Shown: positions 1 to 7,780 of the stretch, one piece after another
Position numbering within the stretch: position 1 is the first letter of the stretch
Layout of the letters: each line of letters begins with the position of its first letter
Assembly: GCF_050874005.1 (NCBI RefSeq)
Contig: NZ_JBNMJV010000025.1
Span: 1-42,686 of the forward strand
Length of the DNA stretch: 42,686 nucleotides
Reading direction: 5' to 3'
Source of the DNA: Huintestinicola sp050874005
GTDB taxonomy: Bacteria > Bacillota > Clostridia > Oscillospirales > Ruminococcaceae
The notes under the pieces: generated by a model
The model's database searches: none
What the model was told of the DNA's origin: nothing
What the model saw: the letters and a program-made list of their open reading frames with translations, nothing else
Program-made: the position numbers and the translations under genes

Positions 1-67
1 ATTCTTTTACCGCTTTCAGCTTTAGTTCTGTTGAATACTTCTTGTTCTTATGACTTCTTCTTGGCAT
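1..67 (-). CDS. IS3-like transposase OrfA, N-terminal fragment
   Basis: The first 22 codons of a minus-strand gene run off the left edge. The peptide begins MPRRSHKNKKYSTELKLKAV; the basic start followed by a 'YSTELKLKAVKEY'-type segment is how the helix-turn-helix OrfA proteins of IS3-family elements begin. They bind the ends of the element. The ATG at 67 has a GGGGG-type ribosome site just upstream (bases 75-79, complement). The rest of the transposase lies outside the window, so completeness and subgroup cannot be judged. Confidence 0.7.
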   Translation of the reverse strand, partial: MPRRSHKNKKYSTELKLKAVKE

Positions 68-74
68 AAAATTA

Positions 75-128
75 CCCCCTTAGTGTAGTCTCGAAATTTT
101 TGTTTTTTCGAGTGTCTACTCTAAGGGG
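75..128. mobile_element. Imperfect palindrome at the IS end
   Basis: CCCCTTAGTGTAGTCTCGAA (reading in from the transposase side, 76-95) is nearly repeated in inverted form at 107-128, around an A/T-rich loop. It lies immediately upstream of the transposase start, where the terminal inverted repeat and transposase promoter of an IS are expected. The outer edge near 128 is probably the junction with host DNA. A target duplication cannot be tested without the other end. Confidence 0.5.
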
Positions 129-163
129 ATTATATCATTATGAACACTAAGCGGCTTTTTTGA

Positions 164-192
164 TTGACACAAGAATAAATATAAGGTAAAAT
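164..192 (+). promoter_or_regulatory. Promoter of the AraC/GyrI gene
   Basis: TTGACA at 164-169 and TAAAAT at 187-192 with a 17-base spacer. The start would fall near 199, leaving a leader of about 85 nt before the ATG at 286. Confidence 0.7.
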
Positions 193-285
193 AAATTTAC
201 CGGATAATATATCGGACAAAACAAGGCAGAAACTGACAGGACAAAAACACTTACATATGTTATCATAACTGCAGGAGGCGAGGAA

Positions 286-1176
286 ATGGACTGGACGGAA
301 AGCCTGAGACGGGCAATTGATTTTATGGAGAATGGTCTTACAGAAGACATATCTCCCGAGGACGCAGCAAAATCGGTGAACATCTCACCCTTTTATCTTG
401 AGCGTGGCTTCAAGCTTATGACAGGGTATTCAATGGGCGAATATATCCGCTGCCGCAGACTTTATCTTTCAGCGCTGGATATTCTCGGCGGCAGGGACGA
501 AAAGGTCATTGATATTGCTCTGAAATACGGCTACGACACCCCCGAGAGTTTTACGAAGGCGTTCACACGGTTTCACGGCGTAACTCCGTCGGGTCTGCGG
601 AAAGACCCACACAAGCTGAGAACATTTCTCCCTCTTAAAATTCAAGTGGTGATTCAAGGAGGAAACAGTATGGATATGATAGTTGAAAAAATTAGCGGAT
701 TTAAGGTCATCGGTTATGAGCGTTATTTTTCGGAGGATAATTCCTATGCAGAAATTCCAAAGTTCTGGGACGAGATAATGGCAGAAAAGATAGCGCCTCT
801 TTTCAAAAAAGCCCCCGAAACTGCCGAGGAAAAGGCAATAGCAGATAACGGCATAGGCTTGTACGGCGTGTGCATAGACGACATTGGCGGCGGCAAATTC
901 AGATACATCATTGCAGGTGAGTACAAGGGCGGAGATGTACCCGAGGGAATGACGGTGTATGAGTTTCCCGAGACGCAATGGGCAAAGTTTAAGTGTGTAG
1001 GTCCTATGCCCGGTGCGCTTCAGTCGGTGAATACAAGGATATTCCGTGAATGGCTCCCCGGAAATCCCGATTTTGACATTGCATTCGGAGCAAATATCGA
1101 GTGGTACTCGGAGGGCGACGGAAGTGTTGCTGATTATGAAAGTGCGATATGGGTGCCTGTTAAGAGGAAAAAGTAA
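286..1176 (+). CDS. AraC-family regulator with C-terminal GyrI-like effector domain
   Basis: 296 residues. Residues 1-108 form a double helix-turn-helix AraC DNA-binding domain (ESLRRAIDFMEN at the start, GYDTPESFTKAFTRFHGVTP in the second motif). Residues about 125-294 form a GyrI-like / SOUL-related small-molecule-binding domain, ending in the typical IWVPVKRKK. This is the Rob/BmrR-like architecture used to sense small amphipathic compounds. The start at 286 follows AGGAGG at 273-278. It has its own promoter and terminator and no obvious adjacent target gene such as an efflux pump, so the ligand and regulon are unknown. Confidence 0.9.
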   Translation: MDWTESLRRAIDFMENGLTEDISPEDAAKSVNISPFYLERGFKLMTGYSMGEYIRCRRLYLSALDILGGRDEKVIDIALKYGYDTPESFTKAFTRFHGVTPSGLRKDPHKLRTFLPLKIQVVIQGGNSMDMIVEKISGFKVIGYERYFSEDNSYAEIPKFWDEIMAEKIAPLFKKAPETAEEKAIADNGIGLYGVCIDDIGGGKFRYIIAGEYKGGDVPEGMTVYEFPETQWAKFKCVGPMPGALQSVNTRIFREWLPGNPDFDIAFGANIEWYSEGDGSVADYESAIWVPVKRKK

Positions 1177-1190
1177 TATATGATATGATA

Positions 1191-1230
1191 AAACTCACGT
1201 GACAGTCTTGTTCACGTGAGTTTGTTTTAT
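1191..1230 (+). terminator. Terminator after the AraC/GyrI gene
   Basis: Perfect 12-bp stem AAACTCACGTGA (1191-1202) with TCACGTGAGTTT (1212-1223), 9-base loop, then GTTTTAT. Confidence 0.85.
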
Positions 1231-1247
1231 AGGAGCCGGGAAATTTG

Positions 1248-1276
1248 TTGACGAATATTGTAGAATATGGTATAAT
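1248..1276 (+). promoter_or_regulatory. Promoter of the HD-GYP gene
   Basis: TTGACG at 1248-1253, 17-base spacer, TATAAT at 1271-1276; the ATG follows at 1308. Confidence 0.8.
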
Positions 1277-1307
1277 TATTCCAACATATTTTTTGGAGAT
1301 GAGATAG

Positions 1308-2552
1308 ATGAGCAATGCGACCCTGAGCAGAATAATAAAACGAAACGAAGAGGACGCAAACCGCACAGCCGCAAATGTTATGCTGTTGACCTTTGCCATT
1401 TTTACTGTTATCTACATTCTGAATGTGGCAGGGATATTTATAATCGACAGACCCGTAATGACTGCGGCTTACTTCATAAGCGCCGTACTCCTGCTGCTTC
1501 CGAAGCTTCTGAATAAGCTTTGCGGAACATCGGCAAAGTATCTCAAATATCTGTATGTGATGTTTGCCGACCTTTTCCTGCTTGTGATAACATCGACCCT
1601 CACATATCACGTTGTGGTGGTATATGCATTTCCCATAGCCATAGCGGGTCTTTATTTTTCACAGAAGCTTACAAAGCTGTCAACGGCAGGAACCCTAATA
1701 GTTACCGCCGCAGGGCAGTTTATCGCATTTTACATAGGTCGGAATAATGACCATAATTTTCAGACCTTAAATAGACTTGTGATATTCGGTGTTCTGCCCA
1801 GAATGTTAACGCTTTTAAGCTTTGCGGCACTGCTCCTTCTGCTCACAAAAAGGACATCAAAGCTGCTGAGCGAGGACGCCGATAATTACGAGCAGCTCCT
1901 TTCCCACAATCAGGAAATGATATGCGGCTTTGCAACTTTAGTTGAAAACCGTGACGAAAATACGGGCGGTCATATCAAAAGAACCAGCATCTATGCCGAG
2001 CTTCTCTCCCGTGAGCTGCAGCGGACGGGACAGTACAGCGATATCATCACCGATGAATTTATCGAGTGTCTTGCAATGGTGGCTCCGCTTCACGATATCG
2101 GAAAGATATCCATTCCCGACAGTATCCTCTGCAAGCCGGGAAAGCTCACCGATGAGGAATTTGATATAATGAAGTCACACTCCGCAAAGGGCAGTGAGAT
2201 ACTAAAGGAGATATTCTCGGGTTCAGCCGATGAAAATTATAAACAGATGGCATACGAGGTGGCACGCTATCATCACGAAAAATGGAACGGCAGGGGCTAT
2301 CCCGAAGGACTATCGGGAACGGATATCCCCCTTTCCGCAAGGATAATGGCTGTGGCAGACGTATTTGACGCTGTATCTGAAAAGCGCTGCTATCGTGACG
2401 CAATGCCCCTTGAGGAGTGCTTTAATATCATTTCCGAAGGAAGCGGACGGGACTTTGACCCTGTTCTTGCGGAAACTTTTCTGAATATCCGTGAAACTAT
2501 TGAGGATGTACGTAAGGCTACTCACAATAAGCCCGATGTATGCGCAAAATAA
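1308..2552 (+). CDS. Membrane HD-GYP cyclic-di-GMP phosphodiesterase
   Basis: 414 residues. Residues about 22-182 hold roughly six hydrophobic segments and a short linker. The HD-GYP domain occupies about 205-390: ENRDENTGGHIKRT with the first histidine, HDIGK at 262-266, HHEKWNGRGYPEG at 322-334 and DVFDA at 351-355. All metal-binding positions and the GYP signature appear intact, so it should hydrolyse c-di-GMP to pGpG or GMP. There is no receiver, PAS or GAF domain, so any signal must be read by the membrane region. RBS GGAG at 1295-1298. It is monocistronic and ends in a convergent region against serS. Confidence 0.93.
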   Translation: MSNATLSRIIKRNEEDANRTAANVMLLTFAIFTVIYILNVAGIFIIDRPVMTAAYFISAVLLLLPKLLNKLCGTSAKYLKYLYVMFADLFLLVITSTLTYHVVVVYAFPIAIAGLYFSQKLTKLSTAGTLIVTAAGQFIAFYIGRNNDHNFQTLNRLVIFGVLPRMLTLLSFAALLLLLTKRTSKLLSEDADNYEQLLSHNQEMICGFATLVENRDENTGGHIKRTSIYAELLSRELQRTGQYSDIITDEFIECLAMVAPLHDIGKISIPDSILCKPGKLTDEEFDIMKSHSAKGSEILKEIFSGSADENYKQMAYEVARYHHEKWNGRGYPEGLSGTDIPLSARIMAVADVFDAVSEKRCYRDAMPLEECFNIISEGSGRDFDPVLAETFLNIRETIEDVRKATHNKPDVCAK

Positions 2553-2559
2553 AATTTAA

Positions 2560-2599
2560 TGTTCCACGTGGGCGGGGGACGCCCCGCAGCGAGGTCGCA
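2560..2599. repeat. Degenerate parS-like half fused to a GACG-loop hairpin repeat
   Basis: TGTTCCACGTGG at 2560-2571 matches the first 12 bases of the palindromes at 2655 and 2728, but the last four bases differ. It runs into GCGGGG-GACG-CCCCGC (2572-2587) and AGCGAGGTCGCA (2588-2599). The same hairpin plus tail recurs at 38218-38245 with T-A in place of G-C at one stem position. Confidence 0.6.
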
Positions 2600-2654
2600 T
2601 CATTAAATCAATAAAGCTGTAAAATCATTCTGCGTCTGTGAGAAACATAGAAAA

Positions 2655-2670
2655 TGTTCCACGTGGAACA
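2655..2670. promoter_or_regulatory. parS-like ParB/Spo0J site
   Basis: Perfect 16-base palindrome TGTTCCACGTGGAACA. It fits the bacterial parS consensus TGTTNCACGTGNAACA bound by ParB/Spo0J near replication origins. It lies in the convergent gap between the HD-GYP gene and serS. Binding is inferred. Confidence 0.7.
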
Positions 2671-2685
2671 ATTGAAAAAAATAAT

Positions 2686-2725
2686 CCCCCGAAAATTTCA
2701 CTTTGGAATTTTCGGGGGTATTTTT
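2686..2725. terminator. Bidirectional terminator between HD-GYP gene and serS
   Basis: CCCCCGAAAATT (2686-2697) pairs perfectly with AATTTTCGGGGG (2707-2718). An A-run lies to the left and TATTTTT to the right, so it can serve both convergent genes. Confidence 0.85.
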
Positions 2726-2727
2726 AT

Positions 2728-2743
2728 TGTTCCACGTGGAACA
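2728..2743. promoter_or_regulatory. parS-like ParB/Spo0J site
   Basis: Second perfect TGTTCCACGTGGAACA, 73 bases from the first and on the other side of the terminator hairpin. Confidence 0.7.
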
Positions 2744-2779
2744 TTTCATAGAATAAATAAAAAAAGTTGTATGATGTTC

Positions 2780-4069
2780 TTACTGCTTTACTTCAATAAC
2801 GGTCTTTCCGCCCATATACGGCTGGAGAGACTTGGGAATTCTGATAGAACCGTCTTCGTTGAGATTATTCTCAAGAAGAGCAATGAGCATTCTTGGAGGA
2901 GCCGCAACGGTGTTGTTGAGAGTGTGAGCGAAATATTTCTTTCCGTCAGCGCCCTTGACTCTGATACCAAGACGTCTTGCCTGAGCGTCGCCTAAGTTGG
3001 AGCAGCTTCCTACCTCGAAATACTTCTGCTGACGGGGGCTCCACGCCTCAACATCGTAGGATTTGACCTTGAGGTCTGCCAGGTCACCTGAGCAGCACTC
3101 GATAGTTCTTACGGGAACGTCCATTGAGCGGAAAAGCTCAACAGTATAGTGCCACATCTTGTGGAACCATTCCATACTCTCCTCGGGCTTGGAGATAACG
3201 ATCATTTCCTGCTTTTCAAACTGATGAATGCGGTAAACTCCTCTTTCCTCAATGCCGTGAGCGCCCTTTTCCTTTCTGAAGCAGGGGGAATAGCTTGTGA
3301 GGGTGTGGGGGAGAGTAGCCTCGTCAACGATGGTGTCGATGTACTTGCCTATCATAGAATGTTCGCTTGTGCCGATAAGATAAAGGTCCTCACCCTCGAT
3401 CTTATACATCATAGCGTCCATTTCCGCAAAGCTCATAACGCCTGTAACAACGCCGCTTCTTATCATAAAGGGAGGAATGCAGTAGGTAAATCCTTTGTCT
3501 ATCATAAAATCCCTTGCGTAAGATGTAACAGCGGAGTGGAGACGGGCAATATCGCCCATAAGATAATAGAAACCGTTTCCTGCAACCTTTCTTGCGGCGT
3601 CAAGGTCAATGCCCCCCAGCTTTTCCATAATATCGGTGTGGTAGGGAATTTCAAAATCGGGAGTAAAAGGCTCACCGAAACGCTCAAGCTCAACATTCTC
3701 GCTGTCGTCCTTGCCTATGGGAACGGAGGGGTCGATAATGTTGGGAATTGTCATCATTATCTTCTTTATCTTCTCGGCAAGCTCGGTCTCCTGAGCTTCA
3801 AGCTCGGAAAGACGGTTTCCGAAGGAGGTGACCTGTGCCTTTGCAGCCTCAGCTTCTTCCTTTTTGCCCTGAGCCATAAGAGCGCCTATCTGCTTGGAGA
3901 TACGGTTCCTGTCGGCTCTCAGCTTGTCAGCCTCCTGCTGAGCGGCTCTTGACTGTGCGTCAAGCTCGATCACCTCGTCAACCAGAGGAAGCTTTGCGTC
4001 CTGAAACTTCTTCTTTATATTTTCCTTTACTGCGTCGGGATTTTCCCTGACAAATCTGATATCCAGCAT
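2780..4069 (-). CDS. serS: Seryl-tRNA synthetase
   Basis: 429 residues, normal length. It charges tRNA-Ser in the cytoplasm. Residues 1-110 form the tRNA-binding antiparallel coiled coil (MLDIRFVRENPDAVKENI, then Glu/Ala/Lys-rich helices). The class II core follows, with GTSEHSMIGKY, SPCFRKEKGAHG (motif 2), QFEKQEM and VGSCSNLGDAQARRL. Motif 3 reads NNTVAAPPRMLIALLENN rather than the usual NGSGLAVGRTLVAILENY; the invariant arginine is kept. I believe this variant occurs in other clostridial SerRS enzymes. RBS AAAGGAATG precedes the ATG. It has its own promoter and shares a terminator with the convergent gene. Confidence 0.96.
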   Translation of the reverse strand: MLDIRFVRENPDAVKENIKKKFQDAKLPLVDEVIELDAQSRAAQQEADKLRADRNRISKQIGALMAQGKKEEAEAAKAQVTSFGNRLSELEAQETELAEKIKKIMMTIPNIIDPSVPIGKDDSENVELERFGEPFTPDFEIPYHTDIMEKLGGIDLDAARKVAGNGFYYLMGDIARLHSAVTSYARDFMIDKGFTYCIPPFMIRSGVVTGVMSFAEMDAMMYKIEGEDLYLIGTSEHSMIGKYIDTIVDEATLPHTLTSYSPCFRKEKGAHGIEERGVYRIHQFEKQEMIVISKPEESMEWFHKMWHYTVELFRSMDVPVRTIECCSGDLADLKVKSYDVEAWSPRQQKYFEVGSCSNLGDAQARRLGIRVKGADGKKYFAHTLNNTVAAPPRMLIALLENNLNEDGSIRIPKSLQPYMGGKTVIEVKQ

Positions 4070-4122
4070 TTCATTTCATTCCTTTGTATTATTTTGTCCC
4101 TTTTTTGGACTCGCATATTTAT

Positions 4123-4150
4123 ATTATAACATATAAGGGAAAAAAATCAA
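4123..4150 (-). promoter_or_regulatory. Promoter of serS
   Basis: On the minus strand, TTGATT (4150-4145), 16-base spacer, TATAAT (4128-4123). The leader is about 50 nt, too short for a T-box. Confidence 0.65.
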
Positions 4151-4231
4151 GGGTAATATTTTATGTGTCACGGTTTTTCAAGGGAAAATTCCGGAATTTT
4201 TTTGAAAATGAAATATTATTCCGTGCAGAAT

Positions 4232-4891
4232 TTATCTGTCCCCATAAGGCTTTGCGTCAAGCTTGCCCCTGCACCCCAGCTTTTTTGCCATAAGTCCCAT
4301 AAACAAGCGCTGAACGGTATGCCCGTACCTGTTGAACCTTTTTATTTCCTTTTCGGGCAGATATTCGGGAGCGGCAAATTCGTCCGAAACGCTTTTCTCA
4401 AAATGACCCTTTCCGGAAAAATACCGTCCTATTTTTATAAACGGCTCAAGAAGCTTTCGCCTGTTTTTTTCGTCAAGAAGCCCCAGTCCGAACATATCCC
4501 CCTTGATAAGCGTGCCCCCGTAGCGGCAGCCCAGCTTTTCGGGCAGCGTTTCAAGATATTTCTCGCAGCAGCGGCTTTGTGACCCTTCGGGAAAGCCGCC
4601 CTGAACAATAAAAGAAATTGTAGTTTTCCCGTCCGTTTTTGGTGGGACAGCCGACAAAAACTCAAGCAGTATCCCGGGAATGTTTTCCACGTAAAGGGGC
4701 AGGGCAATGAGGATATTTTCATTCTCCGAAAAAGCCTTTGCCGCACCTTCCCACTGCCTTCTGTCCGAAAGATACCACACTTCCGAGGTGTTCCCCTTTT
4801 CCTCAAAGCCCGTTTTAAAGGCATCGATAATTTTTGCGGTGTTGCTTTTTGGCTTTGCCCTTGTCGCTCCGCTTATAATAACTAAATGCAT
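4232..4891 (-). CDS. Flavodoxin-fold NAD(P)H-dependent oxidoreductase (second gene of pair)
   Basis: 219 residues. The start MHLVIISGATRAKPKSNTAK has the phosphate-binding loop of flavodoxin-fold FMN reductases (GxxRxxSNT), and ILIALPLYVENIPGILLEFL is the 'PLY...P..L' flavin-side segment. FIVQGGFPEGSQSRCCEKYL is the third strand-loop. It probably binds FMN and reduces an unknown substrate. It overlaps the upstream reductase by 10 bases, so the two are translationally coupled. No tight subfamily or substrate is recognisable. Confidence 0.7.
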   Translation of the reverse strand: MHLVIISGATRAKPKSNTAKIIDAFKTGFEEKGNTSEVWYLSDRRQWEGAAKAFSENENILIALPLYVENIPGILLEFLSAVPPKTDGKTTISFIVQGGFPEGSQSRCCEKYLETLPEKLGCRYGGTLIKGDMFGLGLLDEKNRRKLLEPFIKIGRYFSGKGHFEKSVSDEFAAPEYLPEKEIKRFNRYGHTVQRLFMGLMAKKLGCRGKLDAKPYGDR

Positions 4892-5391
4892 AAGCTCATC
4901 TCCTTTGCCTTGTGAGTGGGAAATACGCCTATATTCTCACCGCTGAAATTTAGTGTCACCCTGTCGAACCACAGCTTCAGATATTCTTCGTCCGCCTTTC
5001 CGCTGTACAGCAGTCCGAAGCGGAATTTCTTGTCATATCTGGGTACGTGTCTGCATTGTCCGTCAACAAAATGGGTGTACATTGTTGCAAGAGGAAGCAG
5101 CCTGTCAATTACATTTTTCATTCGGTGATCTGCAAAATCAAGTGCCGTTCCCGATATAAATACAGTCTCGTCATACCTGAGATAACCTTTTATAAGCTCC
5201 TCATAGCCGTCCTTTAATGAGCATATCCCGGGAGTTTTCAGCCAGCAGTTATTGCAGCCGATACAAGGCTTTATGTTCATTTCATATGCGTTAATAACCT
5301 TGCATTCTTCCGACTCTCTGCTGAGTATATCAATAGCTTTAATAGCTTCGGGGTCGTCACAGGGAAGCGTGTTTACAATAAGCAGACTCAT
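4882..5391 (-). CDS. Flavodoxin-fold NAD(P)H-dependent FMN reductase with CxxC motif (first gene of pair)
   Basis: 169 residues from the ATG at 5391, chosen because GGAGGAAGG lies just upstream; an in-frame ATG at 5430 lacks such a site. MSLLIVNTLPCDDPEAI is the first strand. CIGCNNCWLKTPGICSLKD is the cysteine-rich segment found after the second strand in iron-sulfur-flavoprotein-like reductases. TVFISGTALDFADHRMKNVIDRLLPL is the flavin-side loop, where most relatives have 'P.Y....SA..K.F.DR'. The protein is shorter than full iron-sulfur flavoproteins and lacks the rest of the cluster ligands. It is coupled to the following gene. Confidence 0.72.
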   Translation of the reverse strand: MSLLIVNTLPCDDPEAIKAIDILSRESEECKVINAYEMNIKPCIGCNNCWLKTPGICSLKDGYEELIKGYLRYDETVFISGTALDFADHRMKNVIDRLLPLATMYTHFVDGQCRHVPRYDKKFRFGLLYSGKADEEYLKLWFDRVTLNFSGENIGVFPTHKAKEMSLCI

Positions 5392-5505
5392 AATTCCTTC
5401 CTCCGTTTCATTATGTAAATCGGTTTGCATTACTTTATCATAATCGGGAAAAATGCTTTTGTCAAGGAGGATAAGTCTTTTTTAATCCAAGTTTAATCTC
5501 AGAGT

Positions 5506-5534
5506 TTGACAAGCATACGTAAATATGCTAAAAT
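5506..5534 (+). promoter_or_regulatory. Promoter of the pseudouridine synthase gene
   Basis: TTGACA (5506-5511), 17-base spacer, TAAAAT (5529-5534); the ATG is at 5588. Confidence 0.75.
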
Positions 5535-5587
5535 ATACATCATAAAACGGGTGAATATGCACATAAAAACGGTGAAAGGGCAGGCAG

Positions 5588-6295
5588 ATGAGAATAGATA
5601 AATTTGCGGCGGAGCAGACGGGTATCTCCCGTGCGGACGCCAAGGCTATGATTAAAAAAAGACAGATAATCGTGAACGGAGAGCCTGTCAGGTCGGGCGA
5701 AGTCCACGTTGACCCGCAAAAAGATGATATTGTCATCGGCGGAAAGCACATAATTTACAGGGAGCATTTATATATTATGCTCAATAAGCCTGCGGGAACG
5801 GTATGCGCCGTAAAGGACGAGCTGAGCCCCACCGTCCTTGAGCTTATCCCTCCCGAGCTTCGCAGGAAGGGAATTTTCCCCGCAGGGAGGCTCGATAAGG
5901 ACACCGAGGGCTTTGTGTTCATCACAGATGACGGCGCACTTGCTCACAGAATGTTATCCCCCAGAAGCCACGTTGAAAAGGAATACGAGGTAACTCTCGA
6001 AAAGCCTGCGGAGGAAAGCTACAAGGAGATATTTGCCTCGGGAATGACCATTGACGGGGGAGAAAAATGCCTGCCTGCGGAAATGATCTTTACCGAGGAC
6101 AGAAAAAAAGTCCGCCTTATCATCTGCGAGGGAAAATATCATCAGGTAAAGCGTATGATGGAGGCGGTGGGCAACAGGGTCGTATTTCTCCGCAGGATAC
6201 GCATAGGCGGCATACCTCTTGACCCGAATCTGCCCCTCGGAAAGTGCAGAGAAATTTTGCACAAAGAAGCGGCAAATCTTTATGCAAAACAGTAA
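5588..6295 (+). CDS. rsuA: RsuA-type 16S rRNA pseudouridine synthase
   Basis: 235 residues. An S4-like RNA-binding domain at 1-48 (RIDKFAAEQTGISRADAKAM, IIVNG) is followed by the RsuA/RluB/E/F catalytic domain. The catalytic aspartate is D103 in GRLDKDTEG, with LNKPAG at 65-70 and CEGKYHQVKRMM as the C-terminal signature. The length and domain order fit RsuA, which isomerises a uridine in small-subunit rRNA, but the exact target (RsuA against RluB-like) cannot be fixed from sequence. It is monocistronic, with its own promoter. Confidence 0.87.
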   Translation: MRIDKFAAEQTGISRADAKAMIKKRQIIVNGEPVRSGEVHVDPQKDDIVIGGKHIIYREHLYIMLNKPAGTVCAVKDELSPTVLELIPPELRRKGIFPAGRLDKDTEGFVFITDDGALAHRMLSPRSHVEKEYEVTLEKPAEESYKEIFASGMTIDGGEKCLPAEMIFTEDRKKVRLIICEGKYHQVKRMMEAVGNRVVFLRRIRIGGIPLDPNLPLGKCREILHKEAANLYAKQ

Positions 6296-6379
6296 TAAAT
6301 TACCAACAACAATTTTAAGGACGATTTATTTTCGTCAAACTTAATAAATAACTTTTTATAACTTTGGGTAATAAGAGAC

Positions 6380-6409
6380 TTGAAATTTATGTGAGTAATT
6401 TGGTATTAT
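6380..6409 (+). promoter_or_regulatory. Promoter of the MsmK-like ATPase gene
   Basis: TTGAAA (6380-6385), 18-base spacer, TATTAT (6404-6409); ATG at 6477, with AGGGAGG upstream of it. Confidence 0.55.
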
Positions 6410-6476
6410 ATAGATATAGCCGATATTGTATTGCAAGAATGGTCGGCAGCATTTTGAATAGGGAGGTCCACATTAA

Positions 6477-7619
6477 ATGGCAAGTTTATCACTCAGAGGC
6501 ATCTATAAGAAATATCCCGGTGGCGTTGTTGCCGTATCAGACGTAAACCTTGAGATCAAAGACAAGGAGTTCATCATCCTCGTAGGTCCTTCAGGCTGCG
6601 GAAAATCTACAACACTTCGTATGATCGCAGGTCTTGAGGAAATTTCCGAGGGCGAGCTTTACATCGGCGACCGTCTTGTAAACGACGTTGCTCCTAAGGA
6701 CAGAGATATTGCGATGGTTTTCCAGAACTACGCTCTGTATCCTCATATGACAGTATTCGAGAATATGGCATTCGGTCTGAAGCTCAGAAAGGTACCTAAG
6801 GACGAGATCGCCCGTAAGGTTGAAGAAGCAGCAAGAATTCTCGATATCTCTCACCTGCTCAGCAGAAAGCCCAAGGCTCTTTCCGGTGGTCAGAGACAGC
6901 GTGTTGCTCTCGGCCGTGCTATCGTTCGTGAGCCTCAGGTATTCCTTCTCGACGAGCCTCTTTCCAACCTGGACGCTAAGCTCCGTGCTCAGATGAGAAC
7001 CGAGATCTCCAAGCTCCACCAGAAGCTCGGTACTACATTTATTTACGTAACACATGACCAGACAGAGGCTATGACAATGGGTGACCGTATCGTAGTTATG
7101 AAGGATGGTTTCGTTCAGCAGGTAGATTCTCCTCAGAACCTTTATACAAACCCTGTAAACCAGTTCGTTGCAGGATTTATGGGATCTCCTCAGATGAACT
7201 TTGTTGACGCTGTTCTCAGAAAGATCGAGGGCAAGTACACAGTAGAGTTCGGCTCCGAGGACACCAAGACCACAAGAGGCAAGAAGTACTACGTTGAAGT
7301 TCCCGAGGCTAAGGTTGACGACCTCGCACTTTCCGAGCTCGTTGACAAGGAGATCATTATGGGTATCCGTCCCGAGAACATCCACGACGAGGAAATGTTC
7401 CTCTCCGCAGCTAAGACAGGCGTTATCGAGGCTGACGTTGAGATCACCGAAATGATGGGTGCTGAGACATACCTTTACCTCAACTGTGAGGGTATTCCTC
7501 TTACCGCTCGTGTTGATCCCAGATCTACCGCTCGTCCTCAGGACACTATCAAGGTTGCTATCGATCCCAACAAGATCCACATCTTTGATAAGGAAACCGA
7601 GAAGACTGTTATCAACTGA
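6477..7619 (+). CDS. msmK: Sugar ABC-importer ATPase, MsmK/UgpC family
   Basis: 380 residues. The nucleotide-binding domain has Walker A GPSGCGKST (37-45), Q-loop Q83, signature LSGGQ (135-139), Walker B VFLLDEP (155-161) and H-loop H193. The C-terminal OB-like regulatory domain (about 240-375, GIRPENI) is typical of the MalK/UgpC/MsmK group. These proteins energise carbohydrate importers from the inner face of the membrane. No permease or binding-protein gene is adjacent, the usual state for MsmK, which serves several importers. Codon use (many GCT, CGT, GGT and AAG codons) differs from neighbouring genes and resembles that of rpsT, suggesting strong expression. It has its own promoter and terminator. 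Confidence 0.93.
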   Translation: MASLSLRGIYKKYPGGVVAVSDVNLEIKDKEFIILVGPSGCGKSTTLRMIAGLEEISEGELYIGDRLVNDVAPKDRDIAMVFQNYALYPHMTVFENMAFGLKLRKVPKDEIARKVEEAARILDISHLLSRKPKALSGGQRQRVALGRAIVREPQVFLLDEPLSNLDAKLRAQMRTEISKLHQKLGTTFIYVTHDQTEAMTMGDRIVVMKDGFVQQVDSPQNLYTNPVNQFVAGFMGSPQMNFVDAVLRKIEGKYTVEFGSEDTKTTRGKKYYVEVPEAKVDDLALSELVDKEIIMGIRPENIHDEEMFLSAAKTGVIEADVEITEMMGAETYLYLNCEGIPLTARVDPRSTARPQDTIKVAIDPNKIHIFDKETEKTVIN

Positions 7620-7641
7620 TTTAAAGTATAATAAGCTTTTC

Positions 7642-7680
7642 AAAACGGGTCTGCATTTTTATGCAGGCTCGTTTTTTATT
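7642..7680 (+). terminator. Terminator after the MsmK-like gene
   Basis: AAAACGGGTCTGCAT pairs with ATGCAGGCTCGTTTT around TTT with slight imperfections, followed by TTTATT. Confidence 0.85.
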
Positions 7681-7701
7681 TCCCGAATTTTCTCACAGCT
7701 A

Positions 7702-7747
7702 TTGACATTTCCTGTTTAATTTAATATAATAGACTTGCAGGTCTATT
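7702..7747 (+). promoter_or_regulatory. TetR-antiporter promoter with overlapping operator
   Basis: TTGACA (7702-7707), 17-base spacer, TATAAT (7725-7730). A 20-base inverted repeat, AATAGACTTG / CAGGTCTATT (7728-7747, 9 of 10 arm positions paired), overlaps the -10 box and the start point. This is the place where a TetR dimer would block its own transcription. Confidence 0.75.
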
Positions 7748-7780
7748 TTTAAAATATTCTTTCGGAGGTATACTACACCT

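Noticed and set aside
1191..1223. CACGTGA-containing dyad as a fourth parS site
   Set aside because: Each arm has the wrong spacing for the 16-base parS palindrome, and the position and tail fit a terminator for the AraC gene.
2654..2995. 113-codon plus-strand frame starting at a parS-like site
   Set aside because: It crosses the terminator and runs into serS antisense; no ribosome site.
3149..3952. 267-codon plus-strand open frame
   Set aside because: It lies antisense within serS, has no ribosome site and encodes no recognisable domain; the serS frame explains the sequence.
4070..4122. T-box riboswitch before serS
   Set aside because: The leader between promoter and start codon is only about 50 nt, and no T-box or antiterminator sequence is present.
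6591..7643. 350-codon minus-strand open frame
   Set aside because: Fully antisense to the MsmK-like ATPase gene, whose strong codon bias removes stops on the other strand.
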